DNA of 64,000 bases from Chryseobacterium nakagawai. GTDB lineage: Bacteria; Bacteroidota; Bacteroidia; Flavobacteriales; Weeksellaceae. A program made the position numbers and the translations under genes. This document shows, piece after piece, positions 36,005-43,709 of the stretch; the first letter of the stretch is position 1; every line of letters begins with the position of its first letter. The notes beneath the pieces are model-generated. The model made no database searches and had not been told where the DNA came from. It saw only the letters and a program-made list of their open reading frames with translations. The stretch spans positions 4,580,501 through 4,644,500 of the forward strand of contig NZ_LR134386.1 in assembly GCF_900637665.1 (NCBI RefSeq). The letters run 5' to 3'.

Positions 36005-36895
36005 TTAAGAAAAGAAATCTGACATTCTCGGCAAGCCTGTCTGCGAACCCTTGCCTCCTGAAACACGAGAAGAAACCTCGTTTCCAAACTTCACACAGTC
36101 TTCAACAGAGTTCCCATGGCAAAGTGCAATCGCAAATCCTGATGTAAATGCATCTCCCATCCCCATTTTGTAAACAGTCTTATCTTTATTCTTTCTATAA
36201 TACTTCATTTCTGTACCATCAAAATAGATGGTAGAATTGGTATCATCTCTTACAAACACTTTATTAAAGTATTTTTTAAGGACTTCTTCTCTTTTTTCTT
36301 CACCAAAAATAATAAACAGTTCATTACTTTTAGCAACAATAAAGTCTACTGCTTCCAAAATTTCATCACTTACTCTCATAGCAGGAGAAGCATACAGACC
36401 TACTTTCTTACCATATTTTTTGGCTTTTTTCACTGTATATTCCACAACATCCATCGAAACCTCAAGCTGTACAAGGACAAGGTCAGAAGTATGAAAATAA
36501 CGGTCAGCCTCATCAATATGAGATTTATTTAGGTATTTATTGGCTGCAGGAACTACAACAATAGCTGCATTTCCCTCAGAGGTGGTTACATAAGCTGTGC
36601 CTGTAGATTCTTTATCTGTTTCATGTACAAAACCTACATTCACATTCTCACCCACCAGATTTCTCATGATTTGCTGTCCCAGAGGGTCCATTCCAACACA
36701 ACCTATAAAATAAACACTGGCTCCCAATCTTGCGGTTCCTACTGCCTGGTTAGCTCCTTTCCCACCAAAATAACTTTCTGAATTAACAGCCAGAACGGTT
36801 TCATTAGGTAAGGGAAGTTTATCGGTTTCCAAAACAAGATCTATTGAGGAGCTGCCTACAACGATAATTTTTGGTTGTTCTGATGAGAAATTCAT
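36005..36895 (-). CDS. PfkB-family sugar kinase, ribokinase-like
   Basis: A 296-residue cytoplasmic kinase. The N-terminal signature FGGKGANQAVGTARLGA (43-59) and VGMDPLGQQIM (67-77) are ribokinase-like. The C-terminal PfkB signature reads YKMGMGDAFTSGF, with catalytic D248 and an anion-hole GMGD in place of the usual TGAGD. Ribokinase turns ribose into ribose-5-phosphate; the altered loop leaves some doubt about the sugar. There is no ribose transporter or rbsD nearby. It appears to be transcribed alone, with a terminator behind it. Confidence 0.82.
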   Translation of the reverse strand: MNFSSEQPKIIVVGSSSIDLVLETDKLPLPNETVLAVNSESYFGGKGANQAVGTARLGASVYFIGCVGMDPLGQQIMRNLVGENVNVGFVHETDKESTGTAYVTTSEGNAAIVVVPAANKYLNKSHIDEADRYFHTSDLVLVQLEVSMDVVEYTVKKAKKYGKKVGLYASPAMRVSDEILEAVDFIVAKSNELFIIFGEEKREEVLKKYFNKVFVRDDTNSTIYFDGTEMKYYRKNKDKTVYKMGMGDAFTSGFAIALCHGNSVEDCVKFGNEVSSRVSGGKGSQTGLPRMSDFFS

Positions 36896-36960
36896 TGTGT
36901 TTGATATTAGTTTAAAAATTATAACAGACTAAATTCCGTGCCAAAAGTAACTAATTTTAC

Positions 36961-37596
36961 CTAACTTATTTCAATAAATTCTGTAATAATCTTCACTGGT
37001 GATTGATTTTTATCAAAAGCAATGTAGCTGGCATAAAAACCTTCCCCATATCCGGTCTCAAAAGCAAATATGGTCCCGGGATGAGCTTCCGAAGGCTTTA
37101 GAAATGCATATTGATCTATTGCACCATTTTCATCAAAGAAATGTCCATGGAAAAACTCTTCATAAATTCCCATGAAGTCTCCACCTTTATTATGATAAAG
37201 CTTCTGTTCCAATTCATTCAGACTGTTTTGAGTATCCACATCCATAAAACAGCCCATACCGCTTTCTACCGGATATCCAAAAACTTCATCTTCGGTTAGT
37301 TCTTTAATATTCTGTCCCGCGGTAGTTGCCAACTTCCAGTCTGTAATGGCTGTAGTATTAAAAATAATTTCTGCATAGGCTACACAATTGCTTTCTATCT
37401 CTTTATGCAGCATCACGGAGAATTCTCCTTTTGGAAATTCTGTAGAAAATGGAAGCATATCATTGGTGATTAAAGGATCACAAGCTACCAGCTTTCCACT
37501 GGAAAGGTAAATTTTCCCTACTTCAAAACTTTCTAACAAGGGACTTTCTACAAAGTCCTTCGAAAATAGTTTTTTTATGTTTTCTATATGTGTCAT
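36961..37596 (-). CDS. DUF4241 domain protein
   Basis: A 211-residue cytoplasmic protein that matches the DUF4241 pattern: LSSGKLVACDPLI at about 31-43, FPKGEFSVMLHKE, the mid-protein YPVESGMGCFMDV, and the C-terminal TIFAFETGYGEGFYASYIA. The family has no established activity; it appears alone or near immunity-like genes in some genomes. No toxin partner was found here. Confidence 0.8.
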   Translation of the reverse strand: MTHIENIKKLFSKDFVESPLLESFEVGKIYLSSGKLVACDPLITNDMLPFSTEFPKGEFSVMLHKEIESNCVAYAEIIFNTTAITDWKLATTAGQNIKELTEDEVFGYPVESGMGCFMDVDTQNSLNELEQKLYHNKGGDFMGIYEEFFHGHFFDENGAIDQYAFLKPSEAHPGTIFAFETGYGEGFYASYIAFDKNQSPVKIITEFIEIS

Positions 37597-37617
37597 TTTA
37601 TATCTTTTCTTTAAACC

Positions 37618-37679
37618 ATCAGGCTGGATACAAGTTATTCATCCGTACCCAGCCTGATTATTAAGGCAACACATTGCCT
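37618..37679. other. Two tandem stem-loops after valS
   Basis: A 10-bp stem (37618-37627 with 37649-37658), extendable inward past one mismatch, is followed by a 6-bp AGGCAA / TTGCCT hairpin (37664-37669 with 37674-37679). They lie in the 94-nt gap between the valS stop and the DUF4241 start. No T-run follows, so termination would be weak; RNA stability or processing is possible. Confidence 0.45.
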
Positions 37680-37690
37680 ATATTTTAAAT

Positions 37691-40306
37691 CTACAAAGTC
37701 TTCAACTTCTCTTCTAAGATCGCGATCTTGTCAAGAGCATCTTTTTGCTTCTTACGCTCTACCTCTACAATTTCAGGTTTAGCATTAGCCACAAACTTTT
37801 CGTTAGAAAGCTTTTTATCTACTGAAATTAAAAACCCTTTCAGATACTTTAATTCTTCTTCAGTTTTCACTTTTTCTTCCCCTAAATCCAAGTTTTCACT
37901 TAAAGGAATAGAAACTTCTGTCGCTCCTACAAGAAATGTAAAGCTTGGCTTATCTGTTTTCGTTCCGAAATGGATTTCAGAAACGTTTGCCAATTTTCTT
38001 ACTACGGCTTCATTAGCGAATTCAGCAGCATTAGTATATATTTCAGCTGCTTCTCTTGGTGAAATTCCTTTTGTCTGACGGTAATTTCTAACTCCAGAGA
38101 TCAATTCTGCTGCGGTCTCAAAGTTTTTAATGATAGCTTCATCAAACGCACCGGCTTCTTTCTGCTGAGCAACCACTAAAGCTTCTTCAATATTTCTTTC
38201 TGAAATTGTCTGCCATAATTCCTCCGTTAGGAAAGGCATGAATGGGTGAAGTAACTTCATGAGCTCTTCAAAGAAATATATTGTTTTGTGATAAACTTCC
38301 TTAGAAATGCCTTCTCCGTAGTTAGGTTTAATTGCCTCAAGATACCAACCACAAAAATCATCCCAAATTAATTTATAAATTAAATGAAGGGCATCAGAAA
38401 TTCTGAATTTCTCGAATTGATCGTTGATCTCAACAATCGTTTTATTTAATTTATTTTCAAACCATTCTATAGCCTGATTGTCGGTAGCAATAGCTGGTTT
38501 ATCTTCATGATTCCACATGTTAATCAAACGGAAGGCATTCCAGATCTTCGTCATAAAGTTTCGCCCTTGAAGCATCAAATCTTCATCAAAAAGAAGGTCA
38601 TTTCCTGCGGCAGAACTTAATAGAATCCCTACGCGAACTCCATCAGCACCATATTTATCCATCAGTTCAAGCGGATCCGGGGAGTTTCCTAAAGATTTTG
38701 ACATCTTTCTTCTCTGCTTGTCTCTTACGATTCCTGTAAAGTAAACATTCTTAAACGGAACTTCTTTTCTATATTCCAATCCGGCCATAATCATTCTGGC
38801 TACCCAGAAGAAAATAATATCCGGTCCTGTAACCAGATCAGAAGTTGGGTAGTAATAATTGATGTCTTTATTTTCAGGATCAAGTAATCCATCAAATACA
38901 GACATTGGCCACAACCATGAAGAGAACCACGTATCCAATGCATCATCGTCTTGTCTAAGTCCCTCTATAGTCAATTCCTGATTTCCTGTCTTTTGTTTTG
39001 CTAATTCTAAAGCTTCTTCTTTGGTTTCAGCAACTACAAAATCATTTTCTCCGTCTCCATAATAAAATGCAGGAATCTGTTGTCCCCACCAAAGCTGACG
39101 GGAGATATTCCAGTCACGGATGTTCTCCATCCAGTACTTGTACGTATTTTTAAACTTATCCGGATAGAATTTTACTTCATCATCCATTACTACATCCAAT
39201 GCCGGCTTAGCAATTTCAGACATTTTAAGGAACCATTGTACTGAAACTTTAGGTTCAATAACAGCCCCAGTTCTTTCGGATGTTCCTACTTTATTTACGT
39301 AATCTTCTGCTTTTAATAAAAGATCTTTTTCTTCTAATTCTTTTGCGATCTGCTTTCTTACATCAAATCTGTTTTGTCCTGCATAGTGTAGACCATGTTC
39401 GTTAAGATTTCCATCATCATCCAATGCATCAATCATTTTCAGCTGATGCTTTTGTCCGATCTCATAGTCATTAGTATCGTGAGCAGGAGTAATTTTTAAA
39501 GCTCCTGTTCCAAATTCGATATCAACATATTCATCCTCAATAATAGGAATGACTCTGTCAACGATAGGTACAATTACATTTTTACCTTTTAAATGAGCAT
39601 ATCTCTCATCATTTGGGTTGATACATACCGCGGTATCCCCGAAAATAGTTTCGGGACGTGTAGTAGCTACTGAAAGGAATTCTTCTGAACCTTCAATTTT
39701 ATATTTAAGGAAATATAATTTTCCGTTCTGCTCTTTAAAAATTACCTCTTCATCTGAAATGTTGGTCTTCGCTTCAGGATCCCAGTTTACCATTCTGTAC
39801 CCTCTGTAGATTAACCCTTTGTTATAAAGATCTACAAAACTTTTGATAACCTGTTGTGAAAGCTTATCCTCTAAAGTGAAACGGGTTCTATCCCAGTCAC
39901 ATGAGCATCCTAATTTTTTAAGCTGTTCAAGGATTGTTCCTCCATATTTATTGGTCCATTCCCAAGCGTGCTCAAGGAATTGTTCACGGGTAATATCAGA
40001 CTTATTGATTCCTTCAGACTTCAGTTTAGCAACAACCTTAGCTTCGGTAGCAATGGAAGCGTGATCTGTTCCCGGAATCCAACAAGCATTAAACCCGCGC
40101 ATTCTCGCACGGCGGACCAGAACATCTTGAATGGTATTGTTCAACATATGTCCCATGTGTAATATCCCCGTCACGTTTGGCGGTGGAATGACCACGGTAT
40201 ATGGTGGTTTTTCATTAGGTTCTGAGTGGAAATACTTGTTTTCCAACCAGTAATTGTACCATTTCTGTTCTGTTTCCTGTGGATTGTACTTTTCTGAAAT
40301 CTGCAT
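37691..40306 (-). CDS. valS: Valine--tRNA ligase
   Basis: Charges tRNA-Val; a class I synthetase of 871 residues. HIGH motif as HMGH (50-53, in PPPNVTGILHMGHM), the CP1 editing domain (about 200-340, including TTRPETIFGDTAV), the KMSKS loop RRKMSKSLGNSPDP near residue 533, an anticodon-binding domain, and the ValS C-terminal coiled coil (about 800-870, rich in Lys and Glu). I use the start at 40306 (MQISEKYNPQ), matching the family; the ATG at 40330 adds eight residues. Full length and intact. Confidence 0.97.
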   Translation of the reverse strand: MQISEKYNPQETEQKWYNYWLENKYFHSEPNEKPPYTVVIPPPNVTGILHMGHMLNNTIQDVLVRRARMRGFNACWIPGTDHASIATEAKVVAKLKSEGINKSDITREQFLEHAWEWTNKYGGTILEQLKKLGCSCDWDRTRFTLEDKLSQQVIKSFVDLYNKGLIYRGYRMVNWDPEAKTNISDEEVIFKEQNGKLYFLKYKIEGSEEFLSVATTRPETIFGDTAVCINPNDERYAHLKGKNVIVPIVDRVIPIIEDEYVDIEFGTGALKITPAHDTNDYEIGQKHQLKMIDALDDDGNLNEHGLHYAGQNRFDVRKQIAKELEEKDLLLKAEDYVNKVGTSERTGAVIEPKVSVQWFLKMSEIAKPALDVVMDDEVKFYPDKFKNTYKYWMENIRDWNISRQLWWGQQIPAFYYGDGENDFVVAETKEEALELAKQKTGNQELTIEGLRQDDDALDTWFSSWLWPMSVFDGLLDPENKDINYYYPTSDLVTGPDIIFFWVARMIMAGLEYRKEVPFKNVYFTGIVRDKQRRKMSKSLGNSPDPLELMDKYGADGVRVGILLSSAAGNDLLFDEDLMLQGRNFMTKIWNAFRLINMWNHEDKPAIATDNQAIEWFENKLNKTIVEINDQFEKFRISDALHLIYKLIWDDFCGWYLEAIKPNYGEGISKEVYHKTIYFFEELMKLLHPFMPFLTEELWQTISERNIEEALVVAQQKEAGAFDEAIIKNFETAAELISGVRNYRQTKGISPREAAEIYTNAAEFANEAVVRKLANVSEIHFGTKTDKPSFTFLVGATEVSIPLSENLDLGEEKVKTEEELKYLKGFLISVDKKLSNEKFVANAKPEIVEVERKKQKDALDKIAILEEKLKTL

Positions 40307-40384
40307 AAATTCTATTTCTTTGGCTTGCAATTTGCAAAAATAGTCTAAAGAAAAAAATTTTTAAGCATGAATTAAAATAATTTT

Positions 40385-40392
40385 TAACTTTG
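40385..40392 (+). promoter_or_regulatory. -7 promoter box for the DUF1573 gene
   Basis: TAACTTTG fits TAnnTTTG, with the ATG 43 nt downstream. No TTG is seen at the usual -33 distance. Confidence 0.45.
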
Positions 40393-40434
40393 TTTCACAA
40401 AATTTATCTAACAAACATATTAACATTCAAGAAT

Positions 40435-40899
40435 ATGAAGAAATTAATCGCAGGAATTGCATTATTCGGAACATTTGCACTTGCATCTGCACAAACTATT
40501 ACGTTTGATAAAACTACTTTCGACTATGGTAACATTAAGCCTAGTTCTGATGGTACAAGATTCTTTACCGTAACAAACACTGGTGATAAGCCTTTGATCA
40601 TTTCAAACGTAAAACCATCTTGTGGATGTACAACTCCTGAATTTAGCCAGGATCCGATCATGCCAGGAAAATCTGCTAAGATCAAAGTTGGATACAACAC
40701 AGCTCTTACAGGAGGATTCAACAAAATGATCGAGGTTTTCTCTAACGACCCTGCCAACAGCAGAAGTGTAATCTACATTAAAGGAAACGTAGATGCTAAC
40801 GCTCCAGAAGCAAAAGTGCTAACTCCTGCTGAGCAGAAGGAAGCTGCTAAAGCTGAGAAAAAAGCTGCAAAAATAGCTAAAAAGGCTACCGCTAAGTAA
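40435..40899 (+). CDS. Secreted DUF1573 domain protein
   Basis: A 154-residue protein with a signal peptide (MKKLIAGIALFGTFALASAQ). The DUF1573 immunoglobulin-like domain follows (about 21-120: FDYGNIKPSSDGTRFFTVTN, PLIISNVKPSCGCTTPEF, PGKSAKIKVGYNT). The SCGCT Cys pair is the family hallmark. The tail from about 122 is a Lys/Ala/Glu-rich, probably flexible or helical segment. DUF1573 proteins are abundant periplasmic or surface proteins of Bacteroidota with no settled function. The true start is 40435; the frame is open further upstream. Confidence 0.88.
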   Translation: MKKLIAGIALFGTFALASAQTITFDKTTFDYGNIKPSSDGTRFFTVTNTGDKPLIISNVKPSCGCTTPEFSQDPIMPGKSAKIKVGYNTALTGGFNKMIEVFSNDPANSRSVIYIKGNVDANAPEAKVLTPAEQKEAAKAEKKAAKIAKKATAK

Positions 40900-40917
40900 T
40901 TCTCTACTTAAAAATAC

Positions 40918-40946
40918 AAAAACCGTCTCTATGGAGGCGGTTTTTT
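40918..40946 (+). terminator. Rho-independent terminator after the DUF1573 gene
   Basis: An 11-bp stem (40919-40929 with 40934-40944, TATG loop, one T-G pair) ends in a T6 run. Confidence 0.9.
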
Positions 40947-41061
40947 CATTATATTTATAATAACAGATGTTGAAAGAATTAGTATTCATATGGATAATAA
41001 TTGTTTAACAACGACATCTTCTATTTTTAAATAATTTCTAACTCTCATAATTTACAAGTAT

Positions 41062-41931
41062 ATGGACACCAATTTCTCAGATGACTTTAAGGTAAATGGA
41101 AAATTTTCAATAAAAAAAGCCTCTACCTCTTACAAAGGGAAACTTACCAAAGAAGAAGGGACACAATTATTAATCCAGGAAAAAGAAAAACTTCGTGAAC
41201 TACAGGAAAAGCTTTATGCTGATGGAAGCCAATCTCTTTTAGTTGTACTTCAGGCTATGGATGCTGCTGGAAAAGATAGCATGATAGAGCATGTTTTTGG
41301 AGGAGTAAACCCTCAGGGTTGTAATGTCACCAGCTTTAAAACTCCAAGCTCAAAAGAATATTCCCACGATTTTCTATGGAGGCATTATCTGGCATTGCCT
41401 CAGAAAGGAATGATCGGAATCTTCAATCGTTCTCATTATGAAAGTGTTTTAGTTTGTAAAGTTCACCCTGAATATAACTTAAGTGAAAAAACATGGTCTT
41501 CTGTAAAAGATTTTGACAATAAATTCTGGGAAAACCGCTATGAAAGCATCCGTAATTTCGAAAAACATCTTGCTCAAAACGGAACCACTATCATCAAAAT
41601 ATTCCTGAATGTTTCGAAGGATGAACAAAAGAAAAGATTACTAGACAGAATCAATGAGCAGGAAAAAAACTGGAAATTTTCGGCAGGAGATCTTCCTGAA
41701 AGGGCCCTATTTGACCAATACATGGAGGTTTACGAAACAGCAATCAACGAAACATCAAAGGATCATGCCCCGTGGTATGTACTTCCTGCGGATAATAAAT
41801 GGTTTGCAAGAACAGCAGCTATTCAGATTATTATAGACACGCTGGAAAAAATGAACCTTAAATATCCCCAGCTTTCGGAAAAAGACAGATTGGGCTTACA
41901 GGAAGCAAAAAAACAATTGGAAAGTGAATAA
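41062..41931 (+). CDS. PPK2-family polyphosphate:nucleotide phosphotransferase
   Basis: A cytoplasmic enzyme that moves phosphate between polyphosphate and nucleotides, 289 residues. Walker A AMDAAGKDS at 65-73, then GVNPQGCNVTSFKTPSS (81-97) and DFLWRHYLALPQKG. The Walker B region reads FNRSHYESVLV, with Asn where class I enzymes have the DRS Asp. This FNRSHYE form is usual in the group using AMP or ADP with polyphosphate. RALFDQYMEVYETAI is the lid-side motif. It is a single-gene unit with its own terminator. Confidence 0.92.
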   Translation: MDTNFSDDFKVNGKFSIKKASTSYKGKLTKEEGTQLLIQEKEKLRELQEKLYADGSQSLLVVLQAMDAAGKDSMIEHVFGGVNPQGCNVTSFKTPSSKEYSHDFLWRHYLALPQKGMIGIFNRSHYESVLVCKVHPEYNLSEKTWSSVKDFDNKFWENRYESIRNFEKHLAQNGTTIIKIFLNVSKDEQKKRLLDRINEQEKNWKFSAGDLPERALFDQYMEVYETAINETSKDHAPWYVLPADNKWFARTAAIQIIIDTLEKMNLKYPQLSEKDRLGLQEAKKQLESE

Positions 41932-41966
41932 AAAAATCCTCAGATGAATACATCTGAGGATTTTTT
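41931..41966 (+). terminator. Rho-independent terminator after the PPK2 gene
   Basis: A 16-bp AT/GC stem (41931-41946 with 41951-41966, AATA loop) that ends in a T6 run. It also separates the gene from the convergent rnpB. Confidence 0.9.
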
Positions 41967-42002
41967 ATGCTGATAAATTATAGCTTATAATCATCAAAAA
42001 AT

Positions 42003-42326
42003 CACGAGAAAATCTATAAGCCGGATTTTGTACTTCCGAAGAAGCGCCTGTTATTTATCTACGCTTTACATTGCTGCAAAACTTGAGCTGATTACCCCTC
42101 GGTTTTCAGGACGAGCCGCCCCTATTTCCATTGCTGAAAAGAACCGATATACTTACCATTGCACCGCAAAGAGTTTACCTGGTTTCACTACAGCCGAACT
42201 GTACTTGCTTTCTGTTGCACTTGTCCTACCCTCACGGGTGACGGATGTTATCCGCTTTGCTGCTCTATGGTGTCCGGACTTTCCTACCTCCCGTAAACGG
42301 GAAATCAACAAGCCGATTTTCTCGCG
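42003..42326 (-). ncRNA. rnpB: RNase P RNA (class A)
   Basis: Catalytic RNA that matures tRNA 5' ends. On the minus strand the hallmark GGAAAGTCCGGACACC lies near the 5' end (about 42270-42285), and the 3' end has ACAAAATCCGGCTTAT, matching the conserved rnpB terminus. The two ends pair as a perfect 10-bp P1 helix: CGAGAAAATC (RNA 5', 42324-42315) with GATTTTCTCG (42014-42005). The central GAGGGGTAATCAGCTC region suits the conserved core. Ends are set from P1 and the -7 box, so they are good to a few bases. About 324 nt. ORFs on either strand here are accidental. Confidence 0.93.
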
Positions 42327-42330
42327 GGTG

Positions 42331-42338
42331 CAAAGATA
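42331..42338 (-). promoter_or_regulatory. -7 promoter box of rnpB
   Basis: TATCTTTG on the minus strand fits TAnnTTTG and lies 5 nt upstream of the proposed RNA 5' end, the right distance for transcription start. No clear -33 TTG. Confidence 0.6.
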
Positions 42339-42490
42339 CATAAATTTCACGGGAAAAGGATGAATTGGTTCATTTACAAATCCTCCCTATTGATCGTTAT
42401 TTCTTCCCATTCTTTGCCCTATCACTATTTCACTATAATTATTCTTCCCCAATTACCACATTATTATTATCTTCGTGCCATTATACATCT

Positions 42491-42982
42491 ATGGATTCCA
42501 GAGAAAAAGAATTTGCGCAGCTCATCAAAGATAATCAGGGCCTGATTATTAAAGTATCGCGCTTATATACCAATTCGCTGGAAGATGAAGAGGATCTTTT
42601 CCAGGAAATTGTCTTACAACTCTGGAGAAGTTATGATTCTTTCAAAGGAAATTCCAAAATTTCAACATGGATGTACCGTGTAGCGCTTAATACAGCCATT
42701 ACCCTCTTTAGAAAAAAAAGCAAAAGCCTTCCTACAAATGAACTGGACATCAACCACAAGGACTTTGTGGAAGATGATGATGAAAAGCAGCAACAGATTT
42801 CGCTTTTGTATACTGTAATCAAGACTCTTCCTAATGTAGAAAGAGCCATTGTCATGATGTATCTTGACGATCTGCCTTACAAGGACATTGCAGAAAACCT
42901 CGGAATTACTGAAGTTAATGCACGTGTGAAAATGAACAGATTAAAGAAAACCCTTAAAGAACAGATGGAAAAATATGCCTGA
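42491..42982 (+). CDS. ECF-type RNA polymerase sigma factor
   Basis: A 163-residue sigma-70-family factor. Region 2 is present (DEEDLFQEIVLQLWRSYDSF at about 32-51 and STWMYRVALNTAITLFRKK). After an acidic linker (VEDDDEKQQQ), region 4 follows with the DNA-binding HTH LPYKDIAENLGITEVNARVKMNRLKK (split over about 128-155). The start at 42491 (MDSREKEF) is chosen because the upstream codons of the frame are not coding-like. It overlaps the next gene by 8 nt. Target promoters are unknown. Confidence 0.9.
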   Translation: MDSREKEFAQLIKDNQGLIIKVSRLYTNSLEDEEDLFQEIVLQLWRSYDSFKGNSKISTWMYRVALNTAITLFRKKSKSLPTNELDINHKDFVEDDDEKQQQISLLYTVIKTLPNVERAIVMMYLDDLPYKDIAENLGITEVNARVKMNRLKKTLKEQMEKYA

Positions 42983-43649
42983 ATTTGATTTAGATAGCTT
43001 TAAGAAAACCTGGCAGGAACAACCTGTACAGCCAAAATATGATAACAGCGAGATTCGTCAAATGCTGAATAGAAAATCACGTAATTATGTAAAGTATATT
43101 TTCTGGATCAGCGTTTTTGAGTTCCTGTTTTTTTCCGTTTTGGGCTTATTCTACTTCTTTCAGGATGATGAATCTGAAGGATTCCGTAAAATATTGGAAA
43201 AACTGGGCACTCATGAGGCGCCTGAAGTGGAAAACAATTTCAGCCACTTTTATTTAGCTATTAAAATTCTGAGTGTAATAATTACAGCCTATTTCGTATT
43301 GAAATTTTATCAAAATTACCGTAAAATAAAGATCGAAGAAAACCTTAAAGGTCTTATTACGAGAATTATTAGTTTCAAAAAAACAGTGAATGCTTTCATA
43401 TTGATTAGTATTGTATTACTGCTGACTTTTACCTTTGTATTGGTAGCTTTTATCTTTTACACTTTAAATTCTCAAAATATACAGCCTTCCGGTTCTGACC
43501 TTACCGTCATTATTGTTGCCATTTCCATCAGTACTCTATTGGCTATATCTATGATTTGGGTTTATTACAGACTCGTATATGGAAGTATCATTAAAAAGCT
43601 TGACAAAAATCTGGAGCAACTTAAAGAGATAGATTCTCAGGAAAATTAG
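42975..43649 (+). CDS. Four-TM membrane protein, candidate anti-sigma factor
   Basis: A 224-residue protein with a cytoplasmic N-terminus (about 1-30, FDLDSFKKTWQEQPVQPKYD) and four TM helices (about 36-62, 90-112, 136-162, 174-200), ending in a charged Lys/Glu helix. Its start lies inside the sigma-factor gene (8-nt overlap), so the two are made together. An anti-sigma role is inferred from this arrangement and from the short N-terminal cytosolic segment; no zinc-binding anti-sigma HxxxCxxC motif is present. Alternative: an unrelated membrane protein. Confidence 0.65.
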   Translation: MPEFDLDSFKKTWQEQPVQPKYDNSEIRQMLNRKSRNYVKYIFWISVFEFLFFSVLGLFYFFQDDESEGFRKILEKLGTHEAPEVENNFSHFYLAIKILSVIITAYFVLKFYQNYRKIKIEENLKGLITRIISFKKTVNAFILISIVLLLTFTFVLVAFIFYTLNSQNIQPSGSDLTVIIVAISISTLLAISMIWVYYRLVYGSIIKKLDKNLEQLKEIDSQEN

Positions 43650-43709
43650 CATTCATAGGCTATAGTTAAAGATATTATTGTTAATTTTATTTCACCAAAT
43701 CTTTTTACT

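Noticed and set aside
42028..42363. Plus-strand 111-residue and minus-strand 65-residue ORFs
   Set aside because: They lie across the RNase P RNA, whose conserved sequence and P1 pairing explain the region; no coding character.
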